Shown piece after piece: positions 14,925 to 25,280 of a DNA stretch of 64,000 nt. The notes below the pieces were generated by a model. The model was not told the DNA's origin. It worked only from the letters and a program-made list of their open reading frames with translations, and did no database searches. The stretch spans positions 5,729,501-5,793,500 of the forward strand of contig JAYKKT010000036.1 in NCBI GenBank assembly GCA_036023115.1, given 5' to 3'. The DNA comes from Brasenia schreberi. Its lineage: Eukaryota > Streptophyta > Magnoliopsida > Nymphaeales > Cabombaceae. How positions within the stretch are numbered: the stretch's first letter is position 1; every line of letters begins with the position of its first letter. Both the position numbers and the translations under genes were made by a program.

Positions 14925-15085
14925 ATAGCGGACCCTGCTATAGCGGTCCGCTATATCGGTGTTAGCGGCGCTATTTGCGCCCAAACATGACGCCCACTAC
15001 TTAATGGGCGCTATAGCGACCCGACGCCCGCTAAACCGCTATAGCGCGATATAGTAGACGCTATAGCGTGCTATTGATAACATAG
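14925..15085. repeat. hAT right terminal and subterminal palindromic repeats
   Basis: A GC-rich block packed with GCTATAGCG, TATAGCGGTCCGCTATA and GGGCGCTATAGCG palindromes, ending in GCTATTGATAACATAG. It can fold on itself and pairs in composition with the left end. Confidence 0.82.
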
Positions 15086-15093
15086 CTCAAAAC
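15086..15093. repeat. hAT target-site duplication, right (CTCAAAAC)
   Basis: Identical to 9908-9915. The copia coding sequence resumes directly after it. Confidence 0.95.
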
Positions 15094-16560
15094 CTCCCTA
15101 ACATTTTGTTTTCTATGAATCTTTTGAACCCCAACGCAAAAACTTGATTGCAACTCTTCATCAAGTTAAAGAACCCAAGTTTTATCATTAAGCTAAAGGT
15201 ATTCCAGAATGGAAAGATGCTACGAGGGATGAACTCAAAGCCCTAGATAAAGCTCGGACATGGACTGTTGCACCCATACCAAAGGATAAGAAGGTTATTG
15301 GATGTCGATGGGTCTACAAAATCAAAACCCATAGCAATGGCCATATTGAGAGATATAAGGCCAGACTGGTTGCAAAGGGTTATGCCCAAGGATATGTAAT
15401 TGATTATGATGAAACATTTGCCCCGGTTGCTAGGATGACCATAATTAGAATTCTCATAATCCTTAGTGCCATTAGGAAATGGGATATATATCAACTTGAT
15501 GTTAAAAATGTTTTTCTAAATGGTTATTTGACTGAAGAAGTTTATATGACTCCTCCTCCTGGTTTTAATGTTCCTCATGGTTATGCTCTTAAATTGCAAA
15601 AAGCTTTGTATGGTCTGAAATAAGCTCCCAAGGCTTGGTTTAATCGATTTGAAAAATTCATACATTTGCATAATTGTATAACTTGTTATACTGACACTGC
15701 TTTATTTGTACGACAGAAACATGTATAGTTATTTTGCTATTATACGTGAATAATATGATCATCACTGAGAGTGATGAAGCAGGGATTAAAGAGGTTAAAC
15801 GTAATCTTTATCAAGAATTTGACATGAAAGACTTAAGCCTCCTTAACTATTTTTTGGGCATTGAAATTACTAGAAACAACTGTGGGTATTTTATGTCTAA
15901 GACTAAATTTGCAAATGATATCATTGAAATGTCTGGTCTCACAGATAATAAAATAGTGGACACACTAAAAGTTTTAGGTACCAAGTTAAGATCCATTGAT
16001 TGTGAAAAATTAGCTGATCCCACCCCGTACAGACAACTCATAGGTGCTCTTACCTATCTCACTATTACCAGACCGGATATTTCTCATACAGTTCATACAA
16101 CTAGTCAATTTCAGCAGGCACAAACTTCTGTTCATATTAGTGTTGCTTTACGTATCATTCGATATGTCAGAAACACTTCTAACAAGGGGGTTTTCTTAAC
16201 TTCTTCTTCGTCTTTTGATTTATCTGTATATACAGATGCTGACTGTGGTGGAGATGTCAACAACAGACACTCTACGACTGGCTTTTGTGTTTTTCTACGT
16301 GAATCACTTATCTATTGGAAGTGTAAGAAGCAACAGAAAGTGTCGCTCTCATCCACTGAAGCTAAATACCGAGCCATGGCTACTGCGGCCACGAAGATCT
16401 CTTGGATTACAATTATTATAGGCGATATGGGAGTTACTTTGCAACATCCTGTCACCATGTATTGTGACAACAAAAGCGCCATGTACATTGCCTCCAACAA
16501 CACCTTTCATGAAATGACAGACGAAGCAGATTGAGATGGATTGTCATTTTGTTCGTGAAG
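15094..16560 (+). pseudogene. Copia reverse transcriptase and RNase H, degraded
   Basis: From 15094 the copia reverse transcriptase resumes: GCRWVYKIK (about 15302-15327), RLVAKGYAQG-like at about 15365-15390, ETFAPVARM, and QLDVKNVFLNGYL (from 15493). YGLK is followed by TAA at 15621-15623 where the family has Gln (CAA). A frameshift near 15720 leads to LLYVNNMIIT: the catalytic YVDD box is YVNN (15749-15754). RNase H motifs are kept: TDADCGGD, SSTEAKYRAM and YCDNKSAMYIA. A frameshift near 16515 disrupts the C-terminal HIEIDCHFVRE block. The element cannot mobilise itself. Confidence 0.9.
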
Positions 16561-16689
16561 AATGTTTGAACAAGAAGATAACATTGTGTTATGTCACATC
16601 TGAGATGCAACTAACGGATTTCTTCACCAAATCTCTCTCGGCCACTCGTTTTCAATTTTTGTTGAACAAACTTTTGGTGTATACCCCGT

Positions 16690-16703
16690 AGTTTGAGGGG
16701 GTG
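16690..16703 (+). other. Copia polypurine tract
   Basis: AGTTTGAGGGGGTG lies just before the 3' LTR. The GAGGGGG core is the expected second-strand primer site. Confidence 0.7.
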
Positions 16704-17154
16704 TGTTAATTGTAATAGGTACACGGGCCATTAGGGCCCGTGTTTGTGATAGGACTGGCCCAGGCCACTAGCCGTTGATACAACAACCCACTAGCATGGG
16801 CCAGTCAATGGCCAACCAACTAGCCGTTGGAGGCAGTTGGCCTCTAATGGCTAGTAACTAGCCATTGGGACTGTGCAGGACTGTGCTGCATAGTCCCAGC
16901 AGCCAGCCTTCAAGGGGTTGTTGTATTTGTTTTTTCACTCCAACATGTAATCTTCCTTCCCCTATAAATACCCTACTCTATCATCAATAACATAATGTTG
17001 TCATTGCAAAGCTTTTGTTTGGCGTTCGACTTGCTTTTGCATTCTTGTTGAGATATTTGTATTTGACATCCATATTCAGATGATTTAAGTTCTTGGCGCT
17101 TTGACAAATTGGTTCGTGGATGCTTCAACCCTTGATTATCGACAACAATTTACA
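16704..17154 (+). repeat. Copia 3' LTR
   Basis: Begins TGTTAATTG, ends CAATTTACA and aligns to the 5' LTR. It has about 87 extra bases near 16768-16900 made of repeated CACTAGC and CAACTAGCCGTTGG words, an internal duplication or the ancestral length. Confidence 0.94.
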
Positions 17155-17159
17155 GATGT
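17155..17159. repeat. Copia target-site duplication, right (GATGT)
   Basis: Identical to 7059-7063. LINE sequence resumes right after it as AACCCAATATTAAC on the plus strand. Confidence 0.93.
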
Positions 17160-17684
17160 AACCCAATATTAACTTCAAAGAAGTTTGTTATTCCTTCATG
17201 AGTCCTCACACATGTTTTTGCACATCGTACATGTCTCTTATAAGGTTAGTGTATATCAATGGGATACCTTTTTTTTCTAAAGTTCTCCAAAGAATCTCCC
17301 TCGGTACCCTATCGTAAGATTTTTCGAGATCGATAAATATCATGTGAAGGTCTTTCTTTTTTGCTCTAAAATGTTCTGTAAGACGTCTCAAAAGGTGAAT
17401 CACTTTAATAGTCTGTTGTACTTGATACTTGTCTTAACCTACGTTCGATAATTCTTTTCCACAATTTCATAGTATGGCTCATTAACTTGATACCTTTAAT
17501 TCGTACAATTTTGAATGTCTCCCTTGTTCTTATATATGGGTATAAGTGTACTTGCTCTCCATTCCTCGTGCATCTTTTGGTTTCTCCATATTTCATTAAA
17601 TAGTCTTGTGAGCCAAGTGATTCCTATTTCTCCTACTATTTTCTAAACTTTTATAGGAATAATGTCTGGCCGATTTACCACCCT
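17160..17684 (-). pseudogene. RTE LINE reverse transcriptase, N-terminal part
   Basis: Two frames (17206-17403 and 17405-17596, minus strand) carry RTE blocks: LYPYIRTRE (for IPIYKNKGD), [22 protein letters not shown], then [45 protein letters not shown]. The catalytic Asp in [12 protein letters not shown] is kept. A frameshift or stop separates the two parts near 17404. It continues on the other side of the copia element at 7058 and below. Confidence 0.85.
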
Positions 17685-17778
17685 TTACACAGAATAATCT
17701 CTGTCACCAAACACATTTGAAGACCAAGAACATTACCAAATCAATAGAACAGAAGAGTATGACATCACTAGTGGATCC

Positions 17779-17798
17779 AAGCACAAATACTAGTATAT
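17779..17798. repeat. Target-site duplication of the LINE tail insertion, left
   Basis: AAGCACAAATACTAGTATAT, repeated perfectly at 17848-17867. Confidence 0.92.
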
Positions 17799-17847
17799 AC
17801 AACAACAACAACAACTAAGCCTTTTCCCATACTAGACGGGGTCGGCT
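17799..17847 (-). mobile_element. 49-bp RTE LINE 3'-tail insertion
   Basis: Only the last ~49 bases of an RTE LINE: the AGCCGACCCCGTCTAGTATG..AAAAGGCTTAG block and TTG-repeat tail, read on the minus strand. A perfect 20-bp target duplication flanks it (17779-17798 and 17848-17867), proving an independent, extremely 5'-truncated insertion. After the right copy, ACACAAATACTAGTATATGCTAT is partly repeated once more to 17898. Confidence 0.92.
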
Positions 17848-17898
17848 AAGCACAAATACTAGTATATGCTATACACAAATACTAGTATATGCTATATC

Positions 17899-20800
17899 CT
17901 ACAAAAGATCTGGAAACTCTTTGAATCCATAACTTTGATATTTTGCAACTCGTAAAATCATTCTAAGTTTCAAATCATTATGAGGGAACTTGCTAATTGA
18001 TACCTACGTGCACCCAAAATTAGCAAATACTAGTTGTATTATGATTGATTTTTGTAGCTTAAATATTATATATAATATATAATATTATTATATACTCTAG
18101 CCGTGTCGCCGCACCCAAAATTTTTGAAATTTGCCGTATCCCGCACCCACACCTGTGTGACATAGCTATTAGCTCTTGTGGGTCGGTTTGAGCAGATCCT
18201 CCCAAAATTTGTAGGAGGCTACCAACATCGCAGTCGCTGATCCCACAGGGAATAATATGCCTGAATGACTCCAGGTCTGTCGTCACGTTCAGTGCTACAC
18301 CATGATACGTAATCCATTTAGACACATGAACCCCAATAGCAGCCACCTTCTGGTTGCCTGTCAAAGATCCATCAGGAGCTTACAGCATGGTTCATGAGTA
18401 TTTGAATTTGACTGGATTTTACCAACTTCCGACATTGTGAACCAAACTATAAAATGTGTGTATGTGCGCATGTGTGCGTGTAGGGGGGGGGGGGGCCGCG
18501 AGCATGCAGAAGAGTGTAAGAGAAACGTACCGACCCAAACTCCAGTAAGTCCATCCATCCGTGAAGCTTTGACAGAAAATGATGAAAGAACCCGGATAAT
18601 GACCTCTTCCAATGACCTCAAGTACCAATGGAGATCCATCTTATGATGCCTCAAGTTGATAATCGGGTACATAACAAGCTGCAACGCATTGAGAACAGAG
18701 AAACTATTCGTCAGTGTCTGCAAAAAATGCTGCATTCTTTTGAATTAACTATTTTCATTTGCAAAACTCTGGGAACAGCAAAGTGTCTAATTGAATTGAG
18801 GAAATGAAACTCATGAAACAGTGTTACTGGATAACACAACAAAGTGAAAAGATCAACATCCAACAACAAATGGCAGAATATCCAAACATTCATCATTTCC
18901 AGATGAGTAACAAATTAAGTCTAATTGCTATAATGATTCAGATGAACGTTTAGTTGTTTGCTCAGCAAATTGCTAGAAAACTCCATTATTACCACATAGA
19001 AATAAGTTTTTTCAACTCAAAACACTGGTACAAAAAAATGCATGGTTAAGCGCTCATGATCAAAACATGGAGATATAGCATTATCTGGCTTAAACAATTA
19101 AGCTGATAGACAATATACTCAACTTCTATACCTGTCCTGGACCATGATATGTAACTTCCCCACCACGGTCGGTCCTGTGTACATCACAAGGAGGATCTTC
19201 TAAGTTGAATTTTAAATATTCCTCTGAACTACGAGTACCCAAGGTAAAAACAGGAGGATGCTGCAGAGTGATGACGAAATCTGAGTCATCGTCATCTCTT
19301 TCCATCAAAGCCTTCCGTGTTTCCACAATTGATTTTTGCCACAACCATGCGTCATGATAAGGAACAAGCTTTTTATGCAAGTCGTAGCAATCACACCTAA
19401 AAACTAACAAGAAAATGATAAGACAGATTATGGCATGAAGAACATACTACACAGGGAGAAGACCACCATTGACTAGCAAACAACTAAAGTTGTTACTATA
19501 CCACCAGCACATGGGAGTCAAGTATGTCCTTATATATCGAATGACAAATAAAATGTTCATCTAGGTCAGTAAAGATCTCAAATTATGATTAACGGAACTT
19601 ACAGTGACAGCAGCACAGTCAAAGAAATTTAGGGATCAGGCCCTCTCTTAATGTTGTGAGTGCAATTAGTGAAGCAATGGCCTCATAAGTGTTGGAGGGA
19701 AAAAATAAAACAAGATCTTAACATGACAATATCAAGCAAATGACAAATAAGAATACGTGTAACTGACCCCCACTTAGGGGGACAAGGTACGGTTTTGAGT
19801 TGGTTTTGGCCAATTCATTAATGAAATAAGGGAATTTGGCATTTATATGCTTACATAAAGCAATGAACTAAGATTTTCCTAAATCTGACACAAATTTCAC
19901 AAATATGTTCAGATATTATGTTATCTATTGCTTCCATTATCGTTTTCAAACTATCAGAGAAGATACTCTTTAAAAAGAAAAACTATGGGATCTCCTGGAA
20001 AACCTTGGCTTTGTCGAATTTAGAGATACAGAATGTACTACCACCATTTATGGATCACTTGAAAAGATTAAAAGGACTTCGTACACAAAATACAAACCAT
20101 TTTCTTGAAGTATTACTTTAAGCTATTCTTGGATCCTGGTTTCAGGATGCAAACAAGGCTACCAAAATCCCAACATCTTGTGACACATGTATGAATTGTT
20201 CTCCCTCCTACTTGGCAACAGATACCTGTAGACGGCCTTGAAATCATGCATTCACAATAGCCTTGCATTGCCAAAACCGCCCCTGTTGCAAATGTTCTTT
20301 GAATTGCCGTTTTTATAGAGAAGCTTCTCCTCAACAACAATGTTCGATCTGAAACATCTCTGTGTTTCCAAACAGAGATTTATTTTATTGGCAGTGTCAT
20401 GCAACCCTAGTGCTAAAATTTGCATGAAGAAGCATTAGCAAAAAATAACCCCAGAGATTCGTTCAGCATCATCAAGTTAGTTGAGAACAATACTAGGATC
20501 ATGTTCTTCTGATACAAAAATACAATATTTCAACATAATTTATCATAGGCTGTTGACATTTGAATGAACTTGAAAACCTACATACATGATGGAAAACCAT
20601 AATCAGAGTATCAAGTTTTACAGTTCTAAGCATGCTGATCTCACCCATTAAGCCAGATGTGGACAACCTTTAAAGCACGATAATATTGAATGATCTTTAA
20701 TAGTGGATGGGCTCAAGTGCTTGCACGCAAATACACAAACACATTAATGGGAAATTGACTTGGCAGGACATGTGGTTTCTGTACTTACCATGGACAATCT

Positions 20801-21627
20801 CCTACCTCAGTGAAGAATTACTACCATGCAGGTAAGAACATAGAATAACAGCATCATAATTAAAAAAGAAAAAGTATGATTTAATCAAGCTTTAAGATTT
20901 CCCGAAGCTTCAACTTTCAACCATGCTTCTAAAGTAGTTAGGAAAAGTTGAAAGAGAAATTCATTTTAATGTTAAGATCAAAGCAAATTAATCAAATAGT
21001 CCACATTAGTTTTATATCAATCAATTGGAAAATGCAAAAGCTGATCTATAATGGCCTACATCTGATTTGGGTCAATAAAATGCCAAAGCAGAAGCTTACC
21101 ATTTTGACCATGTTTAGCATCTTCCTTTTACTATTTTCACATTTTAAACTTGAATTACTAAACACGATTTGCCATACTAGGTGAGAAGACCAGGTATTTC
21201 TTGGCTCAGCAATGCGCCACAGCTATTCTATTTTATGATTTATTTCATTTTGGCTTCTTCCAATTTCAGTTTGCTAGATAATGACTGATATTTCCTAAAC
21301 CAAAAATAAGTAAAGGTCGATATCTTCTCTTGACTATAGAAAAATACTTCAAGAAAACTTTTAACTTATATCCAGGAAAGATGAGAGCTTCAATGAAAGT
21401 TGTTACAATGATGTGAGTCGTGACAGATAAATGGTGTGCTAAAAAAAACTGAAAAAGTTGACATGTTACCTTCTCAAAGGGTCTCTTCTTGAAGTACGGT
21501 AGTAAGGCTCCGACACATAACCTGGAGATGCAACTGATGATGATAGATGAATTTGTGCCCTGGAACATTTTCTACGATCATAACAAATATGCACTGGAGT
21601 AAAGCAAGGAACGCCCGAAGTCGACAT
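17899..21627 (-). CDS. LIP2P: Plastidial octanoyltransferase LIP2p (lipoate synthesis), 5 exons
   Basis: Transfers octanoyl groups from acyl carrier protein to lipoyl domains, the step before lipoyl synthase; plastid targeting is inferred. Exons read on the minus strand: 21627-21470, 19396-19132, 18678-18531, 18357-18153 and probably 17932-17899; phases agree at every join and give about 269 residues. Exon 1 (52 codons) is Ser/Arg-rich and short of acids, like a transit peptide. The LipB motif [12 protein letters not shown] ends exon 2. Exon 3 gives [20 protein letters not shown]. Exons 3/4 join as [24 protein letters not shown] with the catalytic Lys, and HIIPCGI holds the catalytic Cys. The last exon is least certain: 34 bases giving [15 protein letters not shown], which fits the family's short KEFSE-type tail. 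A UTR intron appears to end at 21639. The gene's 3' side borders the nested transposons. Confidence 0.85.
19397..21469 (-). other. First coding intron of LIP2p (about 2.1 kb)
   Basis: Bounded by GTAACATG at the 5' end and TTTTAG at the 3' end, joining AG+G to an Arg codon. No gene or mobile element recognised inside; small ORFs in it have no recognisable domain. Confidence 0.75.
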
Positions 21628-21638
21628 AAGCTGTCACT

Positions 21639-22888
21639 CTGCCAAGAAAACAAGAAACACAAGTTATCACTGCTAATTGCACATAGATAGACAAAGATGA
21701 TATCATGAATTTTAACTAAATAATCAATAGGAATCGGAAGAAATACGTTTAGAAAATAAAGAAATAAAAGTAACGGGTGCTGGGAATCTACCATAATATT
21801 TAAAAGGAGACATCAACAAGAAGATTAGTCTGTCAATCACAACTTTATCTATAAATTGATAACTAGCACAAAATGAGATTGATTCGGCTGGCGCTTATGC
21901 ATTCATGTAGTACTTAATAGAGTTGGAAACGTCCAGATGCAAAGGTGGGAGACCTTATCAGTATGCATATTCATTCGCTTCGACTTCTTAATCCCATCTA
22001 ATTTTTTCCATGGCCTACTCAAAAACCAACCTTAAAACATCCAGAAAGAGGAATACAAACCACAAGACGGAAACGGTCCAAAGATGCAGAAAGGGAAAAC
22101 CACTTCAAAAATCGTCGCAATACAACACACATACACACAAGAGAGGAGAGAGAGAGAGAGAGAGAGAACGGACCTGGTAGATTGGTGGTTCGGAAGGGTG
22201 GCCGCTCGGACCGCTGGCGTCACTGGTCGGCCGTGTGTTCTTGCAGGTCACGAAGGTGTTTGTGGGCGAAGTGCACAGATGGGGAGGCTCTCGACTTTTG
22301 GTCGGTGCCTTGGTCGTTGATACCAAGTGGTTCGAGAGGTGGGTCGAGTGTACCCGAACCAAACCAAAGAGGTGATCCAAACCGATTAGACCCGCGAAAA
22401 CCTGTTTAACTAAATAGGTTTGGTTCAACTCCAAAATATTGGATCCCTTACGAAAAGGGATCCAAGTTTGATCGTAAATATCATGGTTGTAAAGTCGTGT
22501 CATATCTTACAATGTGATATGATTTATTATTTATCAGTATCAGTACCAGAATTTATATAATTTAGGTAATGTGTCGTATTTATAATTTTTATTGAACTGT
22601 ATCATACGAGTTGATGGTGTTTTTTACCCTCTAACCGGAAATAGGTGGATTTTCATGGGTTTTTTGTTTATCCTAAGAGCTTACACTTTTTATTTGTTCT
22701 CAAACCTTTTTTTTCCATCTCTCTTTTGCTTGATTTATCGAAAAATAATAAGATTGTTTAAATGAAAGTCAATAAAGTTTTTGTGAAATGGATGACATAC
22801 TCTCCAACCATTTAATACTTCACAGGCTTATCAAAACAGAGTTTTTTAGCTTGATTTAGGATTTGACACGAACTGTTCGACAGATTTT
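21639..22888. other. 5' leader and promoter side of LIP2p, then intergenic
   Basis: The minus strand has an acceptor (CTTGGCAG at 21646-21639) eleven bases before the LIP2p ATG, implying a non-coding first exon further right, probably near 22030-22200 where the DNA is purine/pyrimidine-biased and contains a GA run (22141-22168). Beyond about 22500 it is AT-rich without recognised features. Confidence 0.5.
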
Positions 22889-23112
22889 CACATGTTAGGC
22901 ACCCATTCGCTGCTTTGTTCTCAAGACAAGCCAGCTTTCAAGGAGCCTCTTTTCCTTCTGCCCAGCTCCCCGAAAACAACGTTCGACTTGCATGTGTTAA
23001 GCATATAGCTAGCGTTCGTTCTGAGCCAGGATCAAACTCTGATTTTGAGATGGATTGGGCGAACCTTACAGTAAGGCTTACCCTTCGCAAAGCGAGTGCT
23101 TTGAGCTAAAGG
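22889..23112 (-). other. Mitochondrial 18S rRNA 5' end in the nucleus (NUMT)
   Basis: On the minus strand, AGAGTTTGATCCTGGCTCAG (23040-23021) opens a stretch matching the start of plant mitochondrial small-subunit rRNA: AACGCTAGCTATATGC, AACACATGCAAGTCGAACG and the plant-specific GGGGAGCTGGGCAGAAGG. It decays near 22889, where AACGGGTGCGTAACGCG-like sequence has become AATGGGTGCCTAACATG. About 70 bases upstream of the rRNA (23041-23112) may be organellar flank. A small plus-strand ORF over it is accidental. Recognised from memory of the gene; limits are approximate. Confidence 0.82.
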
Positions 23113-23639
23113 TAGAACCTTTTAATCATTTCTCACTTGAAAATTTTGAGGTTTTCATATATTCTAAGCTCCCTCATAACATCCAATTGATATGATCTAG
23201 TGTGAAAGTATTGCACTTCAATATGTGAAGGTAATAGGCTTATAAATACATACAACTTTTGTAATAAGATTAAGCATAAGTATTTCTTGCATAAATTGTT
23301 ACGACAATCAAAAGTGATGCAAGTGTTTGTACTCGTGTGCTCGAAGTCATAAAATATGAAATATAAGAGGTTTTGGAGACGCGAAAGAGAAAAAATAAGG
23401 CAAAAATTGGGAGCAAAAAAAGACTATCAAAACATGTCTCAACAATTTAAAGATGTTTCTCGAAAGATATAAAAAGGAGAAACACATTATATGATTGAAG
23501 ATAAGCATAAAGAGACAACTAAACATATAAGGAGACTGTGAAAAATGGAAATAGTGTAGGTTTAGTTGATAGTAGCAGTGAAGTTTGTTCTTTTTTCACT
23601 TCAAGAGCCCATGCTCGCTTAATGATTAGAGTAAATGCA
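23113..23639. other. AT-rich spacer
   Basis: No gene or clear repeat seen; possibly the outer part of the following degenerate hAT element. Confidence 0.4.
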
Positions 23640-25250
23640 TGCCTTTTCTCCTCATGTATGATAAATGGAGTTCAACCATGCATTAGATAAGCTATGACAT
23701 CAAATGAGGTAATTGAGAAAGTTGGTTTAAAGTGTGTAAGATTTTTTTTATGAAAATTGTATGTCTTTTAATGTTGTATTTTTTTTTCTTTAAAGACATG
23801 GTAGATATGATAGCAAGTATAAAAAGAAACTATAAAGGTGTCTATTTATGATGCTTTAAGGGTAGACTATTAAAAGAGTAGGTTTAGAACTTTTGTATTT
23901 AGGGACTCATAGTAGATTACTAGTTTTTCTACTGTGTCACTGATGCGTAGAAAGATGGCCACCATAGCGAACTTCTTTGTCCAAAAGGGTTGAGGTCATA
24001 TTGATAAGATTGTAAAAACTATACTCCTTTCTTTAAGATATTGAAAATATAGGTATAAAAATATTATTTAATTTATTATTGATAATTTAAAAAAAAATCA
24101 GTAGTTGATAAGATGCTTGAATCGAATAATTTATTTTTAGTGTGAACTCGTGTGTTGCACATTGTATAGACTTAATGTTTGAGGATTTGAATAAGATGAA
24201 TGAAATCAAAGAAATTATTGATGTACGTAGAAATGTTAAAATGTTTATTTATAATCATTCATCCACATTGCATTTGATAAGAATCTAGATTAAGCTTCTA
24301 GTGATAAGATTTAAGATAGATATTATTATAGTTTAAAGTCTTGTCATACATAAGAATACATTTAAAAAGATATTTACTTATGATAAATAGAACTCCATAA
24401 GTTGGTCAACAAAGAGGGGGAATTGTTATGGTTGATATAATATTCAATGCTAACTTTTGGGATAAGTGCAATATATTTTTAGGATGATAATGCATAATCA
24501 GAATGGTAGACAATGAAGCTATGCCCACAATAGAACCAATAAATACATCATGATTTGTATACTACTTCATATTCTACCTCCATTAGATTTTCTTCCAACT
24601 TTATGGAAGACGAAAAAATTAAAGAAATATTGAATGTAATTGATCTTTTACAAGATTTATCTACTCGGTGCAATATATATTTGGACCTCAACAAGTATAT
24701 ATATAGTGTTAGAGATTTTGGCAAGTTAATTGAAATACAACTCCACTCCCGCATGTACCTCGGTATGATGTGACTTATTAATTTGTTATATAAGTGCTAT
24801 TTATTATATATTTTTATTTTTTTATTTTAGATGAATGGTAGGCTCTTTTTGGTGTATATGCATGTAACTAGGTTTGCTCAATATATACTTAGTCGGACCT
24901 ATAATTGAAGTCGATGAGAATGAAATTAGAGATTTTTTCAAATCATTCACAAGAAGAGAAATAAATTAGAGAATGCTCGTCTTTGTGATTTGGTTTTTAC
25001 TGCATATAATATTTATATTAAGTTAAGATAAAGGTAATTTGTTTGTTATTTATATCTATTTTGATTTTAATTTTCTAAGTATATGACATTTTTGTGTACT
25101 TTCTTTTATTTTTTATAAACAAATGAAAAGAGATGCAAGAAGACAAAAAAAATACAATATGACTCAATTTGGTGTGAGAATATTGATAATGAATGATTGT
25201 TTGTGCGTGAATTTTCTATTCCACGGAATCTTGACCCGCGATCCACTCTT
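23640..25250 (+). pseudogene. Degenerate hAT transposase remnant
   Basis: Plus-strand fragments resemble the DUF659-type hAT transposase seen at 10562-13207. KDMVDMIAS..YKGV reads near 23799-23845. VNSCVAHCIDLMFEDLNKMNEIKEI (24140-24215) matches the CAAHCIDLMLEDIG block, then FIYNHSSTLHLIR matches the FLYTHGQIL-type block. Later small frames (24555-24773, 25123-25356) may be diverged C-terminal parts. Stops and frameshifts are frequent, and no terminal repeats were identified. Confidence 0.6.
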
Positions 25251-25280
25251 ATTAAGAAGAAAGAAGAAGAATTTAGAAAT

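Larger units (their letters stand above)
9916..15085 (-). mobile_element. hAT DNA transposon (5170 bp) with transposase on the minus strand
   Basis: Flanked by a perfect 8-bp duplication. The ends are imperfect inverted repeats: CTAAGTTGTCAATAGC on the left and, reverse-complemented, CTATGTTATCAATAGC on the right. Both ends carry clusters of TATAGCGG/GCTATAGCG words (9935-9990, 10138-10155 and 14925-15075), likely subterminal transposase-binding repeats. The minus strand encodes a BED/DUF659/dimerisation-type transposase (10562-13207). The 1.9 kb on the promoter side (13213-15085) has no clear gene; 14150-14350 weakly resembles a LINE 3' coding end on the plus strand, and 14760-14835 is GC-rich with repeated GAGCGAGAGGC words. 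Confidence 0.94.
7064..17154 (+). mobile_element. Ty1/copia LTR retrotransposon interrupted by a hAT element
   Basis: A complete copia element by structure: 5' LTR 7064-7427, primer-binding site 7428-7440, gag, protease, integrase, reverse transcriptase and RNase H in copia order, purine tract before the 3' LTR, and 3' LTR 16704-17154. Without the hAT insertion and its duplicated 8 bases it is about 4.9 kb, normal for copia. It is inserted in a LINE with a GATGT duplication. The coding region is dead: stops, frameshifts and altered catalytic residues occur in every enzyme except the visible RNase H motifs. Confidence 0.95.
6369..17684 (-). mobile_element. RTE-type LINE, 5'-truncated, split by a copia element
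   Basis: The minus strand carries the 3' part of an RTE-clade LINE in two blocks, 6369-7063 and 17155-17684. The 3' end is at the left: TTG-repeat tail read as CAACAACAACT at 6371-6381, then the conserved AAGCCTTTTCCCATACTAGA block. The right block begins inside the reverse transcriptase at the GGKS(V/A)GP region, so the 5' end is missing. The two blocks join seamlessly once the copia element and one GATGT copy are removed, as seen by comparison with the plus-strand copy at 27901-27960. Confidence 0.88.

Noticed and set aside
22915..23109. 64-codon plus-strand frame
   Set aside because: It is the reverse complement of mitochondrial 18S rRNA, not a protein gene.
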